Origin: Corticium candelabrum
Taxonomy: Eukaryota > Porifera > Homoscleromorpha > Homosclerophorida > Plakinidae
Direction of reading: 5' to 3'
DNA length: 64,000 nucleotides
Assembly (NCBI RefSeq): GCF_963422355.1
Contig: NC_085095.1
Span: 5,495,327-5,559,326, forward strand
In this document: in pieces, positions 46,509 through 64,000 of the stretch
Position numbering within the stretch: the stretch's first letter is position 1
How the letters are laid out: the number at the start of each line of letters is the position of its first letter
Position numbers and translations under genes: made by a program
The notes under the pieces: model-generated
Seen by the model: only the letters and a program-made list of their open reading frames with translations
Told to the model about the DNA's origin: nothing
Databases searched by the model: none

Positions 46509-47223
46509 ACAGTGGGGATTATAACATTTGTAAGTCAGTCGGACATCACTCAATGTACTTGGACACATTCGGTATTCAAAATTAATTTTATTAATAATAA
46601 CTATTAATTTTTAAATTAATTACATTAAATTAACTTTATTATTCAAATTATCTTCTAACTATTAATTATTAATGATACCATACTGAATTATGTGAAAATT
46701 AAGTATCGTCTGTAGGCAGATCCTCCCTGTTTTGTCCGGTGGCAATAGCCAGTCACAAGATAATGATGTGACATCCATGTTACTATACTCTGTTCACCAG
46801 CATCCAACTGAGCTCAATCTACTGTAGACACATCCCTTCAATACCATAGTCTAGTGTATTGCTAGATGCATCACTCTAATACAATAATCTAGTGTATTGT
46901 GAGATTCATCCCTTCAATACAATAGTCTAGTGTATTGTGAGATGCATCTTTCCAATACAATAGACTGTGAGATGCATCCCTCCAATACAATAGTCTAAGT
47001 GTATTGTGAGATGCATCCTTCCAATACAATAGTCTAGTGATTGTGAGATGCATCCCTCCAATACAATAGTCTAGAGTATTGTGGACGGGTATGTTTCGTT
47101 TGATCTAGCAGGCTTGTGTTACCCTTGTGGCTGGACATGATGTCAGACTAACTGAATTTTGACTAGGACATCGGTGCGTTTTCATCAGACAAGTGTCCGA
47201 TGTCTGACCATTATAATCCCTAC

Positions 47224-47306
<83 letters not shown>

Positions 47307-48606
47307 CACACGTAACATCTTACCACTTGCAGCCAATCAGTCAGTCAGTTGGTCACCCTTGTCAAACTAATCTGTCTGTCAATTACCCCATGATCCAACT
47401 TACATAAAACTGTGCATGCCCAGTATCACCAGGTTCTGCTGCCACTTGAATCCCTTGCGCCTCAAAGACTCCCTTTGCATATCGAACAAAAGTGTCAGGA
47501 GGCCAAATCTTTGCCGGTGACCATCTGTCAGAAGCACAGACTGACTGCATTGAACACAAGAAGAACGGCAACATCTTCACATTACATGTGAGGAGCAGTT
47601 TCCTTATCCACTCGTCGCCATGATCCCAGGTGCTTTGCATACTTGTAGAGAGACATACAGTACGACGTTGGCATCAACTGCATTGTCAGCATAACAAACG
47701 TATGCGCCCAGATGAAGGCTACATGCTTGTAACACCAGATTTTGTTGTAAGTCACGTAATCTTGCTGAATGAATTGAACAGGCAAGAACGCTGCATAATA
47801 CGTACACACTATTGAATTGAAAACCAGTTGCTTGAGACGACAGCTAAAATCCGCTAGAAGCAAATTGACATCATTTCGAACAGCCTCCGGAGACGGTATG
47901 TAGTTACACTGGAGATGAACCGTAACGTCATACTCGGACATACATTTGCCATCATTAGGTCCATTCAGTTTTTCAGGACTGCTCCATGCACACGGTACAG
48001 TTGGCTTTATGACATATAAATCTGTACTAGAAGTCCGACTCCAGGCAGTAGCAAGCAAAGTGTTAGCAGGTGAATCGGACAAAACCAGTGGCTTTGAAAC
48101 AGGATGGTGACTTCCAGGATTGGCCATAAATCCAAACAATGAAAAGTACAGAAAGACCCTACGAATATACACATCAACAATAAGATTGCCATTCTGTAAT
48201 ATGGAGCATACGGATAAGAGAGAAAGAGACAGTTGGTGATGCTGTTATTCTGAAGTACTCGAATGAGAAACCAGATTAACAGCACGACCTGAGTGGAGAT
48301 GAGAAACCACTTGACTCCGTCTCTAATCCATAGAAACATCTGGCTTTGAATGACACCAAATGAGGCCTATTCACACCATTAGTTCCGTCAGTTACACAGC
48401 AAACGTCAAACCAATGTTGTGTACATTACATGATGAGAGAAGGTCCACATCAAACGATGAATGAAAAGGACAGTTGTAAAGAAAAAGAGATCTCTGTTGG
48501 CCAAATAGACACTCTGCAGTACATATTACAACACAAAGCAATATCAATCATTTTATACACAGTTCTAAAACTACACAACACAATGCATTTCAGAGGATGT
48601 AACGTG

Positions 48607-48704
<98 letters not shown>

Positions 48705-49084
48705 ACACACAAATGGACAAATGGATATGCCCTTCGGAAAGTTCTGAAGATAGCACCCCCTGCCTATTTCTAGGTAGGAACCCCGGCACTACTCGGAGTT
48801 CTAGGCAGCACTGACAAACCCTTGATGCGTGGCCAGAGCATCGAAGGGCACTGACTTTGGTGCAGCCGCAGGACTGGACCTCAAGGCCACATGTACCCGT
48901 ATATACTGCGTGATGTTCTGCCAAGTCAGCAGACTAGTCCACCCCCAGTCAAAGACCAGGTACTCATTTATGCTCCTGAGTCGAGAGAGGCAATTGTGTG
49001 TGAATTTCTTGCCCAAGGAAATTATGTCTGTACTCGTCCGTGAACCTACGATCTCGATGTCACGGATGTTTTCATTTCTCAACA

Positions 49085-49141
<57 letters not shown>

Positions 49142-50221
49142 TATTCCCAAGTTGCTAATTTCTTCTTGTTCATTCTTCACATTAAAGGTACACTCCATTG
49201 TTTAGTGATACGCCCATGCAAACTTGATTGCATAGCTACACAATTAAGATAGAAGGTTGGTCTGAACAGGCAAAGCTGGATATGAGAGCGCTAGATATTA
49301 GCAGCAAATAGCATGGAAACAGAGCGCATATGATGATGGTCACATGAGAAGCACTCTGTCAACAGTTGCAAGACGTTGAGAAAATGTGCTCCTGGGTTAT
49401 GAAACGGGTGTGGATGCACATGCAAAGGCTGAAGGGACCAACTGCACTACATTTGTGTGCTTGCTCTTATCGTGTGACCTACTTATTGCTTACCACATCA
49501 TCATCGTATGCGCTCTGTTTTCACGCTAATGTAGCGCTCGCATGCTCAAACCTGGTTTTGTGTAAAACGTAACCTATTTGGTGCCTTCAACCTGAGGAAA
49601 GATTGACGAGTTGGTTTGCGCGACCCAAACTCTGCTTCAACGAGATTGCAATATTACTCCAGTACGTTGTCCTTATTTGTAATGGTGACTACACTGTGAT
49701 ACCCAGCTTTGCCTGTAGTTCAGCCCAACCTTCCAACTTGATTGTAAATAGTATGCAATCAAGTTTTGGGGGGCATACTGCTAAACAACGGAGTGTACAC
49801 TGTACCTTTAATTAAATTAGTCAAAACTGCATACACTGACTAGATGCATTTTTGACTAGTAGGAAAGGTAATACACCCAAAATCATGAACTACATGTATA
49901 TACCCCTACCTAATAACTTATCAGCAGGTATTATATATATGCCAGTATACATTCTGATACACATGTCATCCTCACTGTATGATAAATGTTGAAGTTTTGC
50001 AAAAAGACAGCCGTCAAAAGAAACACCAGCAGATAAGTCTCCCAGGCAATCGGTCCATCACACGGCAAATCCGGCAGCCTCAGACAGACAACATGCAGAG
50101 TAGGCCTGCCCAACGCAGGCGGCTTTGTCTCACACTTGCCGTCCGCAACATTTTCTCCTTCCATTACAGGCGTAGCAACACCATTAGCCTGGCCTTTGCC
50201 ATGCCTACCAAACAAGAACAT
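46050..50221 (-). CDS. TMEM39A: TMEM39 family ER membrane protein
   Basis: A multipass ER protein family; known members affect autophagy/SAC1 trafficking and secretion. Exons: 50221-49976 (LPDLPCDGPIAWETYLLVFL...NFNIYHT), 48513-48430 (FFFTTVLFIHRLMWTF), 48366 to about 48132, an exon to 47586 (LKQLVFNSIVCTYYAAFLPV, FVMLTMQLMPTSYC, HLGSWRRVDK), 47524-47404 (WSPAKIWPPDTFVRYAKGVF...GHAQFY) and 46262-46050 (ending VLLNYYPTYKIVRDRLALGR). The block order matches TMEM39A/B over its length, including the H-I-W-S junction between exons 4 and 5. The boundary between exons 3 and 4 (about 48120-48180) is uncertain, and a small exon may be missing in the 1.46-kb first intron. Several hydrophobic helices are evident. 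Introns carry (CA)n/(TG)n tracts and a minisatellite. Confidence 0.9.
46437..46505. repeat. (TG)n microsatellite in TMEM39 last intron
   Basis: About 34 TG units, uninterrupted. A second TG tract lies in the same intron at 47229. Confidence 0.95.
46843..47085. repeat. minisatellite, about 45-bp unit, six copies
   Basis: Repeated unit built on GATGCATCCCTCCAATACAA followed by TAGTCTAGTGTATTGTGA. Within each unit CAATACA and TGTATTG form a small palindrome. Copies differ by substitutions and short deletions. It lies in the last TMEM39 intron. Confidence 0.9.
47229..47304. repeat. (TG)n microsatellite in TMEM39 last intron
   Basis: About 38 uninterrupted TG units beginning just after TGCAG. 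Confidence 0.95.
48612..48702. repeat. (CA)n microsatellite in TMEM39 intron 1
   Basis: About 45 uninterrupted CA units, 100 bp from the exon 2 acceptor on the minus strand. Confidence 0.95.
49085..49139. repeat. (CA)n microsatellite in TMEM39 intron 1
   Basis: About 27 CA units in the same intron and orientation as the tract at 48612. Confidence 0.95.
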
Positions 50222-50459
50222 TTAGCCAGTCATACGGCACGTGAGACAGAAGAAACGACGTCGTTCAGCCCTTACCTCGAACGCATTTCGGCCTGCATCG
50301 ATTTACAAGCGTCCTGGTTTGTTTTTGCGTTTGCCGGTTGGTGGCGGTTGGCGACATTGCGTTTGCTTCCTAACGGCATGCCGATGTGAATGAGAGAAGG
50401 TGCCAACCGGTAGTCCAGTCCAGTTAGTTTGCTTTTTGGGTGCTTTGCGCATGCTCGTC

Positions 50460-51185
50460 ATGGCGTTCAAAAAGCAGGAGAAGTGGGTTGTGTTCTGTGA
50501 TGCTGTTTTGTCTGTTGATGAAATGAAAAATGTTGGGATTACAGTCTTCTGCTTATATTCGTTTAGAGCTTCTAGAGTCGCAGCGAAACGAGCAAGTTCT
50601 TGTTTGATGCGTCTTACAGGCGGTCTGCGAGAGCTGTACAAGAACGTAGAGCAGTCTCAGAGATGTTCTCTTTCGTTGCATGGTCTGTTGTTTGTTTGTG
50701 TATCTGTCTGTCTGTTTCTCTGTCTGTCCAGTGTGTCTGTCTGTTTGTCTGTCTATCTCATTACACATATTTTTCATTTAAATCAAATATTTACATCCTG
50801 AGCAAGCTAGAAGAGAAACGTCCCCAGCAAAACTAATACAACAGGACCATTACGATTCTGTCTGTCTGTCTGCCTGTCTGGTTTTCTGTCTGTCTGTCTG
50901 GTTTTCTGTCTGTCTGTCTGTCTGTCTGTCAATACATACATTTGCATATTGCAACTAGTACGTACTACATACAGGCTAAATAGTCCAGCGACGCAAAGCA
51001 ATTAATGAACTTCCAATTGTTTGTAATAGGAGTCTAAATCTAATTTACTAGTTCTAGCAAGTCTACACGGTTTTCTTGACAGCATTCAGGTGTTACATCA
51101 CTGAAGAGCGACAGAAAGCTCGACGCTCAAGAGATCTGAATTCCGTACTGTTCTTGCAGCAGTATTCATCCACAGACAGCTCAGA
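50460..51185 (+). CDS. possible small gene of unknown identity, divergent from TMEM39
   Basis: An ORF from 50460 (MAFKKQEKWVVFCDAVLSVD) lies head-to-head with TMEM39, whose start codon is 240 bp away. Alternative spliced readings in the same segment (SSAYIRLELLESQRNEQVL, SARAVQERRAVSE, and at 51091-51185 EERQKARRSRDLNSVLFLQQ) look like charged helical protein. I could not join them with consistent phases and do not recognise the product. It could instead be the unfound 5' end of the downstream kinase gene or chance ORF. Confidence 0.25.
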
Positions 51186-51188
51186 CAG

Positions 51189-51224
<36 letters not shown>

Positions 51225-51641
51225 TTTTTATATATTTTTGTAAATGAATGCTATTATAACCAAAACTATTTGAAATGTTCCATGGACCCAATAGGGTCGA
51301 CCAATAGATCTCACAAACTAATGCATGCAAACGTCAATGCTAATACAGGAAAGGCTATATCACTAGCTAAAAGTCTAAGCTAGATAAATGACCATAGTCG
51401 TTGTAGAAGAAAACCCTAATGAACAATTAATTATCTGGTGTTTGTAACTATCATCTACAGAGTCATTTTTACGAACTATTCTGTCAATCTTTTTTGCTAA
51501 AACATTACTATTGCGAAGTAATATTATTGACAGTATTCGCCTCCTGTACGTTTAAGATCAATCGAATTCAGCTTTCCATCTCTATTACGTGATCTTAGTG
51601 AGATCTGGTGGAGAAAGTTTTCTCAGCTATTCACTGTCTGC

Positions 51642-51674
<33 letters not shown>

Positions 51675-52617
51675 ATAAATCACTAGTGCAAGAAAGCTAA
51701 TGTGGGGATACCTGAGTGCTGAGAGTCATGGGCTTCTCAGGTCCACCACATAGTTTCTTTAAGATCACTTGTGCATTGTATCTTTGTAGCTGGGAGTGAA
51801 AAGCGTTTTTTCCAATAGTCCAAAATTCTGGAGCATTTGGTCTTCCGGTTTCGTCTGGTGACTGGTTGGATTGCTTTTTCAAGGACTTCTTTCCTTGCTC
51901 TCCCCATATACTGAAGTGCTTGAGAACTAATGGGATGACATTGGATGTTGAGCCTCCAGGCAGCTTGAGCCGGTCATATATTTAGCCTTCTTTCTGGCTT
52001 CCCTTAGAGATGCCACAGCTCCAGTCTTTTCAGCAGAGCTAGGATAAAGTTTTCGAGCTCCATGGGTGTGCCAAAGAGATGTCAAGGTCAATGTTAGATC
52101 CCAGGTCGACATCAACCATGACAATGTCAGGCCTGCATTCTGTTCTGTCTGTCTGCCTGGCTGCCTGTCTGTCCGTCTGTCTGTCAGTGGTAGTATATTT
52201 TCATAAATCGTCACTAAAACATCCACATATCATAAACTAAAAGAATGTTCAGTGACCACCAAGACTGCAAACAAAACACTAAACTATCTAGCTAACAACT
52301 GCTTAGAATGTCTGTCTCTCTGTCTGTCTCTCTGTCTGTCAAATAACATTTATTTCAAACATACATCTATAATACAATGCTAGCAAGGTAACTAGTCTGT
52401 CTGTCTGTCTGTCTGTTTGTCAATGGTAGTATATTTTCATAAATTAACACTAAAACATCCACACATCATAGACTAAAGAATGTCCAGTCTGTTTGTCTGT
52501 TGTCAGTCTGTCTCAGTCTGTTTGTCTGTCAAAATACGTATATTTATAGATCAATGCTACAGCACCCACACATCACTAAAGAATGTTTAGCAACTACCAG
52601 GGCTGCAAACAACACAC

Positions 52618-52663
<46 letters not shown>

Positions 52664-52670
52664 AAACAAC
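50697..52670. repeat. chain of repeat fragments separated by (CTGT)n arrays
   Basis: CTGT arrays occur near 50700, 50740, 50860-50930, 51188-51224, 51640-51674, 52145-52190, 52315-52340, 52395-52420, 52490-52530 and 52620-52662. Almost every array is followed on the plus strand by TCA and an AT-rich stretch with TATATTT (50765, 51230, 52190, 52330, 52425, 52530, 52665), several sharing ACTAAAACATCCACA or CTAAAGAATGT. Read on the minus strand these are 3' ends that terminate in (ACAG)n. Confidence 0.8.
51660..52140 (-). mobile_element. 5'-truncated copy of the RLE-type retroelement
   Basis: Minus-strand reading begins at the CTGT array at about 52140: RPDIVMVDVDLGSNIDLDIS, LAHPWS, then LKLPGGSTSNVIPLVLKHFS, ETGRPNAPEF, AFHSQLQRYNAQV. 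It is homologous to the copies at 12.7-14.9 kb and 31.96-32.52 kb, with frameshifts. Both of its sides are CTGT arrays. Confidence 0.8.
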
Positions 52671-52916
52671 GTATATTTTAAACACCAACGTTAATACAGT
52701 AAACGCTATACTACTAAATAAAAGTCTAAGTTCACCAACAGTAGTGATCATGAGAAAAATCCTAATGTACATTCATCTGATATATTTGTACTGTTGTTTC
52801 TTTTGTTTTTTGTGTCTTTCTGTTTCTTTCTGTTTCTTTCTGTGTGTCATTTGCATTTATCTATTATTGAAGACTTTTATGCTACTAAGACTTGTGTACT
52901 TTTCCTATATTGTTAG

Positions 52917-59686
<6,770 letters not shown>

Positions 59687-60581
59687 CTAATCTAGTCTCC
59701 ATACGCTACTGAAGACTGCCTAGTTATAAATTACTGTAGCTTCGAATTTCGTGCTTTATGATTTTATGACTATGTACAGACAGTGTGGTGTAGCCAGAAA
59801 ATTCTCTTTTTGATTTTACAGCTAGACTTGTAAAGGTCAATATTGACGTCAACGAACACCTCCTACTGTTAGCCGGAAATAGTCGCAGTCGCACGCGTGT
59901 TATCGGTGGAGATAGATAGTCTCAGAGAGCCAACCGTCTTTCTATCTGTAGTTTCCAGCGGCTTTTGTTGAGATATGTGAGTAACTAGAAAATGAGGGGC
60001 GTGATGTTGGTGCATTTGCTCTTGGAGCTGCTCGTTGGTAGGAACGTGGTGTACACGGTGGTGGGTGTACACGGTGATGGGTGTACAGTAGGTGGTAATC
60101 ATTGTGTTTTGTCGCTAGGATGTTGGGCTCTAGTCGAGATAGACTACCCTCTGAACAGGAGTGTCGTTATCCAACCGAGTTCCCGTCGTCTGCAAGTTCA
60201 AATCGAGGTGAATCCAGGGCGTTTAGACTGTATAGTGTGGTCGCGTTCGTACTCTAGCTTGGCATGAGGTTAGAACTCGTCACGGAAATAGGTGTGGCGC
60301 TTGTTCTTGTGTGTCATGTACGGAACAAAGTACACGAAACAGTTGTAGGTATTCAAGAAATTCGTGGAGATGACGACTGTCCGATTATCCGTTTAGACGT
60401 CTAGAGCAAACGTTCCTGTAGAATGCATGTTTAGTATCCGGCTGTTAGTAGATGACTTGTCACTGATAGTGTGCTGTAGTACATATAGTTGTACAGCACG
60501 TTTTTAGACGAACGTCAGTATTGTACATTTGCTGCGTGTTAGTCATTGTATTGCTACACGTGTGTTTGTGTTTGTATCAAG
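59687..60581. other. intergenic region upstream of cadherin-like exons
   Basis: It holds the kinase 3' UTR and the 5' region of the next gene. An ORF at 59992 begins MRGVMLVHLLLELLV, which looks like a signal peptide ending at a GTAGGA donor in phase 1, but it does not match the phase of the exon at 60582, so a connecting exon would be needed. Confidence 0.4.
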
Positions 60582-62305
<1,724 letters not shown>

Positions 62306-62316
62306 GAATGACTCTG

Positions 62317-62318
<2 letters not shown>

Positions 62319-62392
<74 letters not shown>
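62319..62392. repeat. (TA)n microsatellite
   Basis: About 37 perfect TA units, 90 bp after the TG array and directly abutting the foldback element at 62391. Such runs extrude cruciforms easily. Confidence 0.97.
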
Positions 62393-62393
<1 letters not shown>

Positions 62394-62524
62394 TGACCTT
62401 CTGGCAAGTGTGTAAACGAATACACCTTGCTATGTCCAGCTCGTTAGCACTTGGGCTACGCCCTCGTGCCAACTCGTGGGCGGAGCGGGGTGTATTTTGT
62501 TTATACACTCGCCAGTAGTCTATA
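62391..62524. mobile_element. about 134-bp foldback MITE inserted at (TA)n
   Basis: The left arm CTTCTGGCAAGTGTGTAAAC and the right arm GTTTATACACTCGCCAGTAG are inverted. Between them GCACTTGGGCTACGCCCTCG forms an internal hairpin. TA target preference is suggested by the neighbouring (TA)n. Confidence 0.8.
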
Positions 62525-64000
62525 ACCTATACATATATATGTCATGCACAATGCCTGGACCTGGACAACTCCCCCCCTCCGTGTAGGTTTTCCGAGTAGG
62601 GTCAACCATAGGCTCGAGTGTCCAGCCGGTCATTCCCCCCTCCCCACGCACCGCGGAGAGTTGTGGTTAGTGTTACAGTTACGGTTAGGGTTAGCTGGGA
62701 TAAGGTTTGAGTACAGGTTAGGGTTAGGTATACGTGGTTTATATTGATGATCCATAGTTTGTATAGGCAATCCGTGGATTGTAAATCTGCACCTGACGCA
62801 CAACATATATGGGCAACCTAGCCATGTCACCTGAAAGCATTGCCACTCAGTTGCAGCTATGCTTAGTAATGGTTCTATTGCTGGTAATGAAGCAGTCAAT
62901 GTTTTTACACAAGTTCGGTGCAGTTAGCACATGAACTAAGTTTATTACGTAACTTCAAGTTTTATTAGGTATGACAACTTACACCATATTAAGTCCAAGT
63001 CTCCATGAATGGCGGCTTGTTGCAATAAAGTTATTGCTTTACCAAATTGCTTTCTTCATCTTGGAGTCATTCTATTAAAAGCAATTACAGTTCCGTAGTT
63101 AGTTGTTGTGCTGTCATTTTGGGAAGTCGATGATGCCAAAGCAACCCAGGTATATTAAGCCAAATCAACTATATAAATTGATTATAATCCAGGGTTTTTA
63201 AAATTGGGATGGACAGACAGATATTTTGCTTTTCAAGGTGTATACACAGTGACCCATCATATTCAGTTTCCCTGTAGGTTATTCAAGAACGTCCACAAAA
63301 ACTAGAAGAAACTACATCACTCAAGCAGAAGCCTACGACGGGTCAATGTCTAGGATGTGATCTCCTCTGTCCCTCTTTGCCAACTGGGGAGCGCACACAG
63401 TAGATAAAAGTTGGGATCAGTACTGAGACTATCCGGACAACCACAGTAATAGCAGATTGGTGCATATATATCCCACTAACGTTAGGGAACGGTCTGGCTT
63501 TGTGATACAGAACTTCATTCATTGCCCAAGCGAACTTACGACTTTCCCAACACGGGTCTGTGGACTTACTCATACCAGCTCCTTCTTAGTACTGCCAACT
63601 CGAGTCTCCACGCAGGACGTACAGAAATGATTTGTTAGGGGGCTCTCAGAATCGAGCACACCACTGCTGTAGTCTGTGAAGGTACCTACAACAGTGGTCT
63701 GCTCTGGAGCGATGCACCCACACCATGGCTTGAGCACTTAACAGGTGTTTACATCGAATCTGAGTATGATGAAAGGCATAGCTTGTTTGGCATTCTCAGC
63801 ATAGCACATATTACCATGCTACACCTCTAGCTACTGTAGCAGAATTCTGCTTTGAGCATGTGCATAAAATAAGAAATTTACTGGATGGCCTTCGAACTTG
63901 GACAGGGATGATAATCAATTTATTTAGTCAATTTTGTCTTAGGCAACACTATGCAATGTCACAAGAAATGTTTGCTTTCTGGTTTGCTGGCTTGTCAGAT
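62525..64000. other. intergenic, no gene supported; telomere-like motif cluster
   Basis: A single foldback arm lies at 62611-62640. GGTTAG/GTTAGGG-like words recur at 62660-62732 (ACGGTTAGGGTTAGC, AGGTTAGGGTTAGG). A possible exon at 63279-63342 (VIQERPQKLEETTSLKQKP, acceptor CCTGTAG, donor GTCAAT) and the minus-strand ORF at 63343-63573 show no recognisable domain. Confidence 0.4.

Noticed and set aside
50303-50641. 112-aa minus-strand ORF upstream of TMEM39
   Set aside because: It is not continuous with the TMEM39 start at 50221 and has no recognised domain; it may be only promoter or 5' UTR sequence.

Overview
The window is nuclear DNA from an animal. Genes are intron-rich with GT/AG junctions, many introns are only 50-100 bp, codon use is standard, and microsatellites and small foldback transposons are abundant. 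The gene set (Dicer with paired RNase III domains, ALKBH6, HTATSF1/CUS2, NFRKB, epsilon-tubulin, TMEM39, multi-CCP secreted protein, TKL and DYRK-like kinases) fits an early-branching metazoan. A sponge is my best guess from gene compactness and the TKL/CCP content, but the species cannot be fixed from sequence alone.

Layout. 1.07-8.34 kb (+): a secreted protein of about 24 CCP/sushi modules, all carried on phase-1 exons, containing a recent 2.39-kb tandem duplication joined by an (ATACA)n microsatellite. 9.08-17.26 kb (-): a complete nine-exon Dicer gene (1534 codons) whose 3-kb intron 3 carries a decayed reverse-transcriptase element with a restriction-like-endonuclease style C-terminus. 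17.85-20.77 kb (-): ALKBH6, diverging from 20.86-26.49 kb (+): zinc finger, coiled coil and TKL-type kinase. 26.79-31.17 kb (+): HTATSF1. 31.24-38.57 kb (+): NFRKB. 39.16-41.87 kb (-): single-exon F-box/LRR protein, only 30 bp head-to-head from 41.90-45.83 kb (+): epsilon-tubulin. 46.05-50.22 kb (-): TMEM39. 50.7-52.7 kb: a chain of repeat fragments separated by (CTGT)n. 52.92-59.69 kb (+): a DYRK-like CMGC kinase (5' end not found). 60.58-62.31 kb (+): cadherin-like exons spanning an intron with about 1 kb of (TG)n. 62.5-64.0 kb: no supported gene.

The genes do not form a pathway. They are a gene-dense housekeeping neighbourhood (RNA silencing, splicing, chromatin, centriole, ER membrane) plus one rapidly changing secreted CCP gene. 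Gene models below were built by hand from splice sites; for CCP, Dicer, ALKBH6 and HTATSF1 every exon length agrees with its reading phase, which supports them strongly.

The most interesting material is the fresh intragenic CCP duplication, the (ACAG)n-tailed RLE-type retroelement family with its head-to-tail chain of truncated copies, the large intronless F-box/LRR gene, and the zinc-finger TKL kinase.
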